This document shows positions 16,700-24,000 of a stretch of DNA of 64,000 bases, one piece after another; the first letter of the stretch is position 1, and the number at the start of each line of letters is the position of its first letter. The notes beneath the pieces are model-generated. The model made no database searches and was not told the origin of the DNA. It worked only from the letters and a program-made list of their open reading frames with translations. The DNA is from CAJPQU01 sp052170475 (GTDB taxonomy: Bacteria; Bacillota; Negativicutes; Selenomonadales; Selenomonadaceae): the NCBI GenBank assembly GCA_052170475.1, contig JBQNAL010000004.1, positions 1 through 64,000 of the forward strand, written 5' to 3'. The position numbers and the translations under genes were made by a program.

Positions 16700-16728
16700 A
16701 TTTTATAGCGCCCCTTTCCATTTGTCAA
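16700..16728 (-). promoter_or_regulatory. Promoter of the autotransporter gene
   Basis: On the minus strand: TTGACA (16723-16728), 17 bp, TAAAAT (16700-16705), 58 bp before the start codon, which itself has GAAGGAGG upstream. The rest of the roughly 300-bp gap 16643-16946 shows only a possible TATGAT -10 box at 16902 for the plus-strand gene. Confidence 0.65.
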
Positions 16729-16946
16729 CGAAGCGCGGCGCGGGGTTGACGCGAACGGCGGGCAGATTCCCCTTCTTCGCCCCAAGCCGCCGCGCAAAAA
16801 AAAGCGTGTGCGGGGGTGTTTTTTCAATAGGGAGGCGCAGCGTAGGTGTGCGGCAAAAAGGCTCGGGCAGATTTTGCTCCCAAAAAGGGCGCTGGTTGTG
16901 ATATGATATGGTATGGATAAATTTTCTCCCGAAGGAGGCGCGGAAG

Positions 16947-17888
16947 ATGAAGAAGAAGAGTTGGCTGGCCGGTCTGCTGCTCTGCTTTTGGATGATGGCG
17001 GGCGCTGTCGCCGAGGCGGCGGATGAGTGGGTCTGGATCGAGGGCGATGCGAAGTATGGGAAGTATTTCGCCCCGTCCCACGTGAAGGTGGAGAGCGCCA
17101 TCAATGGCGTGGCGACGGAGCTGTCCGCCTGGACGAAGACGGTCTACACCGTCGAGGGGGCGCGGGAGACGATAGCAAACTACGGGATCGAGGCGAGCAT
17201 CCCGGATCCGAAGCGCCTCGCGTACAGTACGGCGCTGCTCCTCGTCCGCCCCCAGACGCGCGAGATCGAGTATGTGCAGGAAAATTTCTACGATCCCGCC
17301 CATCAGGTGATCTGGTCGAAGATTTACGAGCCACGCGTGACGAAGGAGATCAATAGTCAATCCTTCGACGAGGATTTCTATGTCGCCATCGTCGATGCGG
17401 TGTTCCACTACGGGGAGCGCGAGCGCCAAAAAGCCGCCGACCGCTGGGTGCTGCTCTGGGAGTCGAAGGCGGAGGGCGGCGCCGTAAGCTCCGCGCGCGC
17501 GGACATGACGACGATGCGCATGGCGGGGGAGAATCTCATCTATTGGGAATGGATGGAGACGAAGGATTCGGCGGGGAACATCACCGAGGTGAAGTTCATG
17601 AAGAAGGCGCTCAACGGGGAGCAAGGGACGGAGAAGATCATCTCCGGGCGCGTGTGGGACGCCGCCGCCGGCTGGCAGGATATGGCGGACATGCTCGATG
17701 GGCGCTACGTCGCGATCCGAGCGGGGACGGCGCAGGAGCACGGCCTCGTGCGGCTCCGCGCGTTCATCAAGGGCTATACGCACTGGCTGTATCGCTATCG
17801 GACGGATCGCCCCTCGGGGCAGAAAGCGGGCAGTCCCGCCGCGACAAACCCTGAGCCAGCGTCCGGGACGCCGGCGCGCAAAAAATGA
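16947..17888 (+). CDS. Hypothetical secreted protein
   Basis: 313 residues. The start ATG at 16947 follows GAAGGAGG. A signal peptide covers 1-24 (WLAGLLLCFWMMAGAVAEA). The mature part resembles no family I can name. It has several WVWIEGD, YGKYFAP and VKVES-type strands suggesting a beta-rich domain, and a Pro/Ala-rich basic tail. Its general style (secreted, about 230-310 residues, short motifs on tyrosine-rich strands) resembles the gene at 18972, so the two may be distant relatives. metA lies 33 bp downstream. Confidence 0.65.
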   Translation: MKKKSWLAGLLLCFWMMAGAVAEAADEWVWIEGDAKYGKYFAPSHVKVESAINGVATELSAWTKTVYTVEGARETIANYGIEASIPDPKRLAYSTALLLVRPQTREIEYVQENFYDPAHQVIWSKIYEPRVTKEINSQSFDEDFYVAIVDAVFHYGERERQKAADRWVLLWESKAEGGAVSSARADMTTMRMAGENLIYWEWMETKDSAGNITEVKFMKKALNGEQGTEKIISGRVWDAAAGWQDMADMLDGRYVAIRAGTAQEHGLVRLRAFIKGYTHWLYRYRTDRPSGQKAGSPAATNPEPASGTPARKK

Positions 17889-17921
17889 TGCAGCCGTGTG
17901 AGAGAAGAGGAGAAGACGCCG

Positions 17922-18857
17922 ATGCCCATCAAGATCCCCAATAAGCTGCCCGCCGCTTCGGTCTTAGAGCGGGAAAATATCTTTTACATGGACGCCGACC
18001 GCGCCTACGGGCAGGACATCCGCCCCCTTCGGCTGTGCGTCCTCAATCTCATGCCGGTGAAGTCTGTCGCCGAGACGCAGCTCCTGCGCCTCTTGGGGAA
18101 TACGCCTCTTCAGGTCGAAGTGGACTTCATCTATACGGAGTCGTATCTCCCGCAGCACACGTCGCAGGAATACCTGACGGAGTTCTACGGCACGTTCGCC
18201 GAGGTCAGGAGCCGCAAGTACGACGGCTTCCTCATGACGGGCGCGCCGGTGGAGCAGATGGCGTTTGAGGAGGTGGCGTACTGGGACGAAGTGGCGGAGA
18301 TCATGGAGTGGAGCAAGACCCACGCCTTTTCTTCCTTTTATATTTGCTGGGGGGCGCAGGCGGGGCTATACTATCACTACGGCGTGCCGAAGTATGCCCT
18401 TTCGGAGAAGGTCTTCGGCGTGTTCGCCCACCGTCTTTGCGTCGCGCACGAAAAGCTCTTTCGCGGCTTCGATGACGAATTTTTCGTCCCGCACTCGCGC
18501 CACACGGAGGTGCGCCGCGCGGACATCGACCGCGTCGAGGCGCTCACGGTGATGGCAGAGGCCGAGGAGCCGGCGGGAATCTACTGCGTGGCAAACCTCG
18601 CCGAGCGTCAGTTCTTCATCACCGGCCATGCGGAGTATGATCCGCTCTCACTCAAAGGGGAATACGACCGCGATAGGGCGGCGGGGCTGCCCATCGCCAT
18701 CCCGAAGAATTACTATCCGGGCGATGATCCGACGCGCCCGCCCGTCGTGCGCTGGCGCTCGGTCGCGAATCTGCTCTTCGCGAACTGGCTCAATTACTAC
18801 GTCTATCAGGAAACGCCCTACGAGCTTGATCGCATCCCCCGGCTGCGGGAGGACTGA
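17922..18857 (+). CDS. metA: Homoserine O-acyltransferase, predicted acetyl-CoA type
   Basis: 311 residues, normal for the MetA family. The start at 17922 (MPIKIPNKLPA) has AGAGGAG nine bases upstream and matches the family N-terminus. The catalytic Cys is at residue 142 (FYICWGAQAG). Other family landmarks are LNLMPVK, TGAPVE and PHSRHTE. Residue 111, reported to decide acyl-CoA choice (Gly for succinyl-CoA, Glu for acetyl-CoA), is Glu here. I therefore predict O-acetylhomoserine as product, the first committed step of methionine synthesis. No other met biosynthesis gene is adjacent; the methionine importer is at 26.6 kb. No riboswitch was recognised upstream. Confidence 0.93.
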   Translation: MPIKIPNKLPAASVLERENIFYMDADRAYGQDIRPLRLCVLNLMPVKSVAETQLLRLLGNTPLQVEVDFIYTESYLPQHTSQEYLTEFYGTFAEVRSRKYDGFLMTGAPVEQMAFEEVAYWDEVAEIMEWSKTHAFSSFYICWGAQAGLYYHYGVPKYALSEKVFGVFAHRLCVAHEKLFRGFDDEFFVPHSRHTEVRRADIDRVEALTVMAEAEEPAGIYCVANLAERQFFITGHAEYDPLSLKGEYDRDRAAGLPIAIPKNYYPGDDPTRPPVVRWRSVANLLFANWLNYYVYQETPYELDRIPRLRED

Positions 18858-18971
18858 CCCCCGTCATGGGACTTTCAGCCGCCTTTCACCTTATTCGTCT
18901 ATACTTGGGGATAATCATTCACCCTCGCGGCGGGCGCGTTGGCTGCGGGCATTTTCGGGAGGGACAAAGCA

Positions 18972-19673
18972 ATGACGGGATGGCGGAAGTATTTGACGGT
19001 CGCGGCTCTTTGGCTCGGCGCGGCGTGTGCGCACGGCGAGGCATCGCCGCTCCCTGCGGTGCCGGACACGATCTACGAATGGGTGCAGTCGTCGGCGCGG
19101 ATGAACTATTTCTTCAATAAGGAACAGATCCACTACGGGGTGGACGAGAAGGGGTTCATCGACCTCGATGTCCTCGTGGTGCCGACACTCAAGACGTATG
19201 ATACTGTACAGATCGACGACGTATTGGAAAAGCGCCGCTGGCGAGATCAGCCGACGGCCGGATTCGAGGGGCTTTCGGGCGAGGCGTCCTACATCCGCAT
19301 CGACCTCAAAAGGCGGGAGGTCGTCACCGACACGGTACACCTTTTGGATTTCCACCTCTCGACGCTTGAGGAGACGAAGCCGGGGGATGTGGTGAAGATC
19401 GACACGCTTTCGCCGAAGAACCTCTCCCGCGTCTTCTATGAGGCGATCATCGCCTACGCGGAGAAGCACCAAGAGACGCTCATCGCCCGCACGAAGGGCG
19501 AATTGACGGAGGCCGACCGCACGCGGCTCGAAAGGGAGCGCCACGAGAGGGAGAAGGCGCTCGAAAAGGAGCGACAGGAAGCGGAGAAGCGCATGGCGAA
19601 GGAGCGAAAAGCCGCTGAAAAGGCGGCGCGGGAAAAGGCGAAGGCGGAAGAGAAGGCGCGGCGCTCCCGATAG
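18972..19673 (+). CDS. Hypothetical secreted protein with charged coiled-coil tail
   Basis: 233 residues. The start ATG at 18972 has GGGAGGGA upstream; a TTG at 18939 in the same frame is less likely. A signal peptide covers about 1-24 (YLTVAALWLGAACAHG). Residues 25-160 form an unrecognised mixed domain. The last about 70 residues are a continuous Glu/Lys/Arg/Ala helix (EREKALEKERQEAEKRM) rich in basic ends. It may associate with the envelope. Unknown function. Confidence 0.65.
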   Translation: MTGWRKYLTVAALWLGAACAHGEASPLPAVPDTIYEWVQSSARMNYFFNKEQIHYGVDEKGFIDLDVLVVPTLKTYDTVQIDDVLEKRRWRDQPTAGFEGLSGEASYIRIDLKRREVVTDTVHLLDFHLSTLEETKPGDVVKIDTLSPKNLSRVFYEAIIAYAEKHQETLIARTKGELTEADRTRLERERHEREKALEKERQEAEKRMAKERKAAEKAAREKAKAEEKARRSR

Positions 19674-19727
19674 GCGCTCTCCCGCGCCCGAGGGCGAAGG
19701 CAAGCGCCAAACAGGATGACGAGACGC

Positions 19728-19785
19728 AAAAAGCGCCTTGGCTTTTGACTGACCATCGGTCAGCCGATGCCAAGGCGCTTTTTTC
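19728..19785. terminator. Bidirectional terminator with nested hairpin
   Basis: Outer stem AAAAAGCGCCTTGGC / GCCAAGGCGCTTTTTT with an inner inverted repeat CTGACC-ATC-GGTCAG. It sits between convergent genes. A related element is at 31161-31218. Confidence 0.8.
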
Positions 19786-19844
19786 TTGCGCTTTTCGCGG
19801 CGCCTGCCGGATCGCGCACGCGCTTTTCACACGGATGCACGGCG

Positions 19845-21089
19845 TCAGGCGAAGCGACGCTTCCCGCGCCGGCGCTTCGCCGCGTACATCTTCTCGTCGA
19901 GGCGGTGGTAGACTTCCTCGTAGGTCGTACGCTGTCCCGCCGCCACATACTCCAGCCCGCAGGAAAAGGAGCGCGGATGTGCGCTCTCCATCGCGACGAA
20001 GACAGCGGACGCCTCCTCGATGCGCTCGCGCGCCGCCTCTTCCCCACAGGACGGCAGGAAGATCAAAAATTCATCCCCGCCCACGCGGCAGATGCGATCC
20101 TCGCCCCGCAGGCAGCGCCGCAGCGACGCTACAAAGTCCAAGATATACGCGTCCCCCGCCCCATGGCCGAAGGTGTCATTCACATACTTCAAGTGATCCA
20201 AATCGGCGAACGCGAGCGTGTAGCCGACCTCCTCTTCGTTGAGGGAATAAAAGAGCTTCTCGCTGTAACGGCGGTTAAAGACCCCCGTCAAGGAATCTTG
20301 GTACGCGAGATCGGTCAGGGCTTCTTTCTCGCGCATCTCCGCCGTCTTCTCGGCGATGGTGTAGACGACGGCGCTCCGATTCGACCACGCCACGGCGTAG
20401 CAGGTATAGGTAAAATACCTCCCCCCCACGTCGAAGGTATAGGTTCCCGTCACCTCGCCCCGAAGCGTCCGCCGTTTGATGTACTCGTAGAGCGGCGTCA
20501 ATTCCCCCGCCGCAGGGAGGTTGCCCTCGTCATCAAAGAAGCGCTCCCGCGCCCTTTGATTGAAGTAGAGGAGCTGCTTCGTATCCGCGTCCAAGACGAA
20601 GATCGACTCCGTCTGGCGATCCATCATGGTGAGGAGAAGCGCCAAGAGGTGATCGAGTTCCGCCGTCTTTTTCCTAAGCCCTTCTTCCCGCTCCGCGAGC
20701 TGGCGCGTCATCGTATTGAACGCCGCCGAGAAATCGCCGAAAAAGGACAGGGACTGGGAATAGTCCCCCTCCGCCACGCAGGACGCCTGCCAAGCGATAT
20801 GATTCAGCCGAGAGTGAAGCTCCTTGAGCCGCCCCGCCAAAAAATTCTCCCGCGAAGGCGGCTCTGCCGCGAGATCCCCCGCGCAGAGCGCCGCCAAAAA
20901 GGCATTCCCCTCCGACAGGCACTTCACCAAGTACGCCACCGTCTCCTGCAGCTCGCAAAGCTCCGGCACACCTGCCTTCGTCTCGAGTTCTTCGGCGGGC
21001 GTCGGCTTGTTGAGGATCACCGTCTGGAGCAGCTTCGTCAGGCGGTGAATCTGATCCTTCGGGAGCGTCGTCTTCCCCATGCTTTCCAT
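19845..21089 (-). CDS. PAS-GGDEF diguanylate cyclase
   Basis: 414 residues. A helical N-terminal region (1-140) includes a HAMP-like or coiled segment. A PAS-like domain follows (about 145-230, SIFVLDADTKQLLYFNQRA), then a GGDEF domain (about 255-414). The active-site motif is intact (RVGGDEFLIFLP). The inhibitory I-site RxxD (RGED) lies exactly five residues before it, so product inhibition by c-di-GMP is expected. No transmembrane helix is seen. The start at 21089 is set by AAGGAG. It lies 19 bp downstream of the V4R gene, with which it forms an operon, so the V4R protein may feed a signal to this cyclase. Confidence 0.93.
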   Translation of the reverse strand: MESMGKTTLPKDQIHRLTKLLQTVILNKPTPAEELETKAGVPELCELQETVAYLVKCLSEGNAFLAALCAGDLAAEPPSRENFLAGRLKELHSRLNHIAWQASCVAEGDYSQSLSFFGDFSAAFNTMTRQLAEREEGLRKKTAELDHLLALLLTMMDRQTESIFVLDADTKQLLYFNQRARERFFDDEGNLPAAGELTPLYEYIKRRTLRGEVTGTYTFDVGGRYFTYTCYAVAWSNRSAVVYTIAEKTAEMREKEALTDLAYQDSLTGVFNRRYSEKLFYSLNEEEVGYTLAFADLDHLKYVNDTFGHGAGDAYILDFVASLRRCLRGEDRICRVGGDEFLIFLPSCGEEAARERIEEASAVFVAMESAHPRSFSCGLEYVAAGQRTTYEEVYHRLDEKMYAAKRRRGKRRFA

Positions 21090-21108
21090 CCACGGCTCCT
21101 TCCCGTAT

Positions 21109-21645
21109 CTACCGGTCTTGGCGCGTTCCTTGGAAGCGGCAGACCCGCGCCCCCGTCGCCCAGCAGTCCACTTCCGTCACGGCGTAGGGATGCTTCGTGT
21201 AAGCCTCCAAGACCCCGCGCAAAAAGCCCTCGTCGTAGTTGCAGACCGTCGTCCCCGTCACGGGAAGCCCCGAGCAGTCGAGATCTTCGCTCACCGTCAG
21301 CACCACGCGGCCGCTCTCTTTCTCGAACGCCTCGATGCGAAGGACGCCCATCTGGCTCTCCTCCAAGACCTTCTGCAGGGCGGCGAAAAATTCCCCCACA
21401 GGGAGCGAAAGATCCACCACATGCTCCGCGAACGCCTTCCCCGCCACGTATCCCGCCTCGCGAAACACCTCCACCATGCCGTCATGGCCGAGGCGCTTCG
21501 CGAGGACGTCCCGCATCGTGTACTGCGCCAGCCTGTACATCCAGACCGGCATCTCCTCGCCCAGATTCTCCCGCCCCGCGCGAATGTCCCCAAGGGATTC
21601 CCAGCGAAACGCATCGCCCTCCGGCTGGTGCAAAAATTCTAACAT
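21109..21645 (-). CDS. V4R-domain protein
   Basis: 178 residues. The start ATG at 21645 (MLEFLHQ) has GGGAGA upstream. The C-terminal half matches the V4R (4-vinyl-reductase) small-molecule-binding domain, with its closing Cys motif (VDCWATGARVCRFQG, two conserved Cys). The N-terminal helices resemble the heme-NO-binding/V4R fold. It probably binds a small hydrophobic or metal-linked ligand. It is the first gene of a two-gene operon with the diguanylate cyclase. Confidence 0.78.
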   Translation of the reverse strand: MLEFLHQPEGDAFRWESLGDIRAGRENLGEEMPVWMYRLAQYTMRDVLAKRLGHDGMVEVFREAGYVAGKAFAEHVVDLSLPVGEFFAALQKVLEESQMGVLRIEAFEKESGRVVLTVSEDLDCSGLPVTGTTVCNYDEGFLRGVLEAYTKHPYAVTEVDCWATGARVCRFQGTRQDR

Positions 21646-21740
21646 CCCGATCTCCCTTTTCGCTTTTTCCTCACGCCGCCCGCTGATAGGCATATCCTCC
21701 TACGGTGCGGTCATTTTTCCCAAAGATTTTATGCTATTAT

Positions 21741-21795
21741 ACCATAACCACTAAGCGCAGGCAATGCTTCGCATTTCCTTTGCTAAGTGGTTAGG
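21741..21795. repeat. Short dispersed repeat and imperfect inverted repeat
   Basis: The 17-mer ACCATAACCACTAAGCG occurs at 21741-21757 and at 1192-1208. At this copy, AACCACTAAGC is followed about 30 bp later by its near complement GCTAAGTGGTT, with one mismatch. It may be a remnant of a small mobile or palindromic element. The gap 21646-21867 otherwise holds only the rpn-like 20-mer listed separately. Confidence 0.45.
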
Positions 21796-21825
21796 TACAG
21801 ATTCTCACTACGTTCGCGCACAAGC

Positions 21826-21845
21826 GCTCACCCTTTCCTGTTCCA
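21826..21845. repeat. 20-bp exact match to the rpn genes
   Basis: The 20 bases starting GCTCACCCTTTCC are identical to 3362-3381 and 4259-4278, the stretch that encodes VEQERVS and the internal RpnS ribosome site. It may be the remnant of a third rpn copy. Confidence 0.5.
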
Positions 21846-21867
21846 TTTTGAGTACTACGCACACGGT

Positions 21868-22215
21868 TTATTTATCCACCTCGTCAAAGCGCCGCTTTAT
21901 GATGCACAATTCCCGCTGCAACTCCGGCATATCATCGGAAATAATCTCCCAAATCAGACGAAGGTTGACCCCTTCATAATCATGGACAATACGATTTCGC
22001 AGACCGTAGATTTGCGCCCATGCCACTTGGGGATTTGCCGCTTTGCATTCCTCCCTTAATTTTATCGTCAGCTCACCCAGTTGGCTGAGATTGAATACAC
22101 ACGCCTCAATCAGCATTTCACTGCTACAAAACTCATCATAGGAAAGCGCCTTGCAATATTCGCACACCTTGGCGGTGTAGCGGAGCATTTTATCAATGAC
22201 AATCTTATCGTGCAT
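21868..22215 (-). CDS. hepT: HepT-type HEPN toxin
   Basis: 115 residues (DUF86). The HEPN RNase motif R-x4-H-x-Y is present as RNRIVHDY. HepT proteins are RNases that form a toxin-antitoxin pair with MntA. Their motif Tyr is the AMPylation target in studied systems, and it is kept here. The 5' end overlaps the 3' end of the nucleotidyltransferase gene by 11 bp, so the two are co-translated. Base composition is AT-richer than the neighbours, consistent with acquisition. Confidence 0.88.
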   Translation of the reverse strand: MHDKIVIDKMLRYTAKVCEYCKALSYDEFCSSEMLIEACVFNLSQLGELTIKLREECKAANPQVAWAQIYGLRNRIVHDYEGVNLRLIWEIISDDMPELQRELCIIKRRFDEVDK

Positions 22216-22510
22216 AAATTTCTATCCCCGTTTGTTTGATTTCCTCGGCAATCTGCGACAGTGGCTCGATATGCGTGATGTCAAATACATCCATTTTCTT
22301 GTCGTCCAGCGCTCCCCGAAGTGCCTCTACAAAACCGATAAACCTCAACCCGCGCAGGTTGCTGTCCACCAGCAAATCGACATCGCTGTTTTTTGTCGCC
22401 GTACCTTTGCTGTATGAGCCGAAAAGAATCGCCTGCCGGATTTTGTAGTTAGTGAAAATCGGCTGTAACCTCTGCTTAATTTCGTTGGATGTGAAAATCA
22501 TCTCCGGCAT
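22205..22510 (-). CDS. mntA: MntA-type nucleotidyltransferase antitoxin
   Basis: 101 residues. The minimal nucleotidyltransferase signature is present: FGSYSKGTATKNSDVDLLVD (GS-x-x-x-G...SD-x-D), followed by a further acidic residue in MDVFDI. In characterised MntA-HepT pairs this enzyme AMPylates HepT and blocks its RNase. It is first in the operon, with AAGGGGGG as ribosome site and a consensus-like promoter at 22573-22601. A phage-defence or plasmid-stability role is inferred from the family. Confidence 0.88.
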   Translation of the reverse strand: MPEMIFTSNEIKQRLQPIFTNYKIRQAILFGSYSKGTATKNSDVDLLVDSNLRGLRFIGFVEALRGALDDKKMDVFDITHIEPLSQIAEEIKQTGIEIYAR

Positions 22511-22572
22511 TTTTAACGCCCCCCTTGTCGATTCACTTGGCGCTCACCTATATCCCTTCTGTCCCTATCTCT

Positions 22573-22601
22573 ATTGTATAGGCTTACGCGGCGAATGGCA
22601 A
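22573..22601 (-). promoter_or_regulatory. Promoter of mntA-hepT
   Basis: On the minus strand: TTGCCA (22596-22601), 17 bp, TACAAT (22573-22578). The pattern TTGCCATTnnCCGCG...TACAATA is shared with the rpn promoter. Confidence 0.6.
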
Positions 22602-22609
22602 GGGGACAC

Positions 22610-22643
22610 AAAAAGCCCGCGGCACATGCGTGCCGCGGGCTTT
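22610..22643 (-). terminator. Terminator of the DUF1659/DUF2922 transcript
   Basis: Perfect stem AAAGCCCGCGGCA / TGCCGCGGGCTTT with a six-base loop, followed by T residues when read on the minus strand. Confidence 0.85.
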
Positions 22644-22670
22644 GGCGTCGGGCGGCTCTCGCCGCGCGCG

Positions 22671-22883
22671 TCAGATGATCTTCGTGTCCTTCACTTCCCG
22701 GACGACGGCGGCGTCTACCGCCGTGAGGGCAGCCCCACCGGGGGTGAGGGCGTGGCGCGTGACCATCGAGGTCATCACGGGGCGGACGTCCGTTTCCGCC
22801 AGACCGGCCTTCGGGTTGGCGAGGGCGATCTGCTTTTTCTTCCCATTGTCCAAGGCGAAGGTCATATACAGCGTCTTTTTCAT
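22671..22883 (-). CDS. DUF2922 family small protein
   Basis: 70 residues. The pattern MKKTLYMTFALDNGKKKQIALANPK...AVDAAVVREVKDTKII matches the DUF2922 family, known only from Firmicutes and usually encoded beside a DUF1659 protein, as here. The ribosome site AAAGGAGG is strong. Function is unknown. Confidence 0.8.
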   Translation of the reverse strand: MKKTLYMTFALDNGKKKQIALANPKAGLAETDVRPVMTSMVTRHALTPGGAALTAVDAAVVREVKDTKII

Positions 22884-22925
22884 GGTGCGTTACCTCCTTT
22901 CTGTACGATAGTCCATGCGCGAGGA

Positions 22926-23150
22926 TTATTCCTCGGCGAGGGTCACGGTGTTTTGCCGGCGAATCGCGCTCAGGGCGTTCGCCTGCAAACCCGCGATGGC
23001 GCTTCCCACGGCGTAGAGGTCCTCGTTGGTGATCGCGTCGTTCACTTCCGCGAAGGAGCGCTGCGCGTACGCCGTCTTGCCGCTCGGGGTCAGCCCGTTC
23101 TCCACTTTGAGGATGAGCTTCGTCGCGGCTTCTTTCGTGACGATGGCCAT
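22926..23150 (-). CDS. DUF1659 family small protein
   Basis: 74 residues. MAIVTKEAATKLILKVENGLTPSGK is typical of DUF1659 proteins. AAAGGAGG lies eight bases before the ATG at 23150, which decides this start over an in-frame GTG at 23159 that would overlap the ribosome site. It is encoded 42 bp upstream of the DUF2922 gene in one transcript that ends at the terminator 22610-22643. Function unknown. Confidence 0.8.
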   Translation of the reverse strand: MAIVTKEAATKLILKVENGLTPSGKTAYAQRSFAEVNDAITNEDLYAVGSAIAGLQANALSAIRRQNTVTLAEE

Positions 23151-23243
23151 GTTTACCACCTCCTTTCACTCTCTCACATGCCCGAGGAAAGGAGAAGCAC
23201 AACCTCCATGGAAAAATCGCCGAAAATTTTTCGTTTTGCTGCG

Positions 23244-23792
23244 CTACCCGCTTTTTCTGTGCGCTTTTTCGACCGTCCCTTTGTGCGCCTTTGCCCGATC
23301 CTCCATCGTCAGGCGGCGCAGGACGCTTTCCTCTTGTGATCGGATGAGGTCGGCGTGGATGTGGCGTCCCTCGGCGAGGTGCGCCGATACGGTCTTTTCG
23401 CTCCAGAGGACGGGGACGCGCCCGCCGCCGGGAAACTCGATGCGCCGCTCCGGCGCTTCGACAAGGCGCGGCGATAGCGCCACATTGACCTGTCCCAAGG
23501 TATTATCCCCCGCCACCCGCGGCTCTCGTGTCTTCACGGGAACGAGGACGAGATCGCAGTCAATGGGAACGGGGTTGGCGCTGCGGCGACGGGTGTAGCG
23601 AGCCGCCCACGCGCGCATGAGACCGAGGCTCTTGCAGCTTCGCTCCGCCAAGTAGCGCAGCGCCGTGCGCGCGGTGCAGTTCACCACGATTTCCCGCCCG
23701 TCGCGCAGGATGAGACGCGTACTGTCCCCGTGCGCCGTATATTCCGGCAAAAGGGCGGCGATCTCGCTGTCCTTGGGCAATGCTTCCATCAT
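23244..23792 (-). CDS. ComK-like protein
   Basis: 182 residues. The start at 23792 is set by AAAGGGGGA. The central part aligns by eye with the competence transcription factor ComK. RSCKSLGL matches the ComK RSCRFFG block, followed by an NPVPI segment and a hydrophobic LVLVPV strand where ComK has its FPT strand. GQVNV comes next, then RIEFPGGGRVPVLWSEKTV where ComK has a similar GKT segment. ComK activates DNA-uptake genes in Bacillus; whether this homologue does so is unknown. A LexA-box-like palindrome overlaps its start-site region, and a sigma factor gene is divergent. Confidence 0.55.
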   Translation of the reverse strand: MMEALPKDSEIAALLPEYTAHGDSTRLILRDGREIVVNCTARTALRYLAERSCKSLGLMRAWAARYTRRRSANPVPIDCDLVLVPVKTREPRVAGDNTLGQVNVALSPRLVEAPERRIEFPGGGRVPVLWSEKTVSAHLAEGRHIHADLIRSQEESVLRRLTMEDRAKAHKGTVEKAHRKSG

Positions 23793-23829
23793 CAATTCCC
23801 CCTTTATTCTTTGATCCGTACCCATTTTT

Positions 23830-23843
23830 AGAACGCTTGTTCT
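23830..23843. promoter_or_regulatory. LexA-box-like palindrome on the comK-like promoter
   Basis: AGAAC-GCTT-GTTCT matches the GAAC-N4-GTTC core of Firmicute SOS boxes. It lies directly downstream of the -10 box of the minus-strand promoter (TTGAAA 23867-23872, 17 bp, TATCAT 23844-23849). A repressor bound here would block initiation. Confidence 0.5.
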
Positions 23844-23872
23844 ATGATAACAGAACAGAAAAAATTTTTCAA
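23844..23872 (-). promoter_or_regulatory. Promoter of the comK-like gene
   Basis: TTGAAA-N17-TATCAT on the minus strand, in an AT-rich patch. Confidence 0.55.
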
Positions 23873-23890
23873 GCGGCGCCGCTCTCTTCC

Positions 23891-23920
23891 AAAAGTCGAG
23901 TGAGCCGTCACTCGGCTTTT
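23891..23920 (+). promoter_or_regulatory. Terminator-like hairpin in the sigma-factor leader
   Basis: AAAAGTCGAGTGA and TCACTCGGCTTTT form a 13-bp stem (one G-T pair) with a GCCG loop and a short T run. It may end transcription from either side, or act as an attenuator in the leader. Confidence 0.5.
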
Positions 23921-23967
23921 GTGCTGTCGGCGCTGTGCCGCTATGCTATGGGCAAGCGCTAATTCAC

Positions 23968-23997
23968 GAGGAACCGGTTCCTCACCACAAGGTGAGG
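23968..23997 (+). promoter_or_regulatory. Overlapping hairpins at the sigma-factor ribosome site
   Basis: A perfect 16-bp palindrome (GAGGAACCGGTTCCTC, 23968-23983) shares its last four bases with a second hairpin, CCTCACC-ACAA-GGTGAGG (23980-23997). The second hairpin covers the ribosome-binding site just before the TTG start. The two folds are mutually exclusive, as in a translational switch. Confidence 0.5.
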
Positions 23998-24000
23998 AAA

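Noticed and set aside
19767..21686. Long plus-strand open frame of 639 codons
   Set aside because: It is antisense to the GGDEF and V4R genes, has an Arg/Pro-rich composition without domains, and changes character along its length. It is a shadow of high-GC coding on the other strand.
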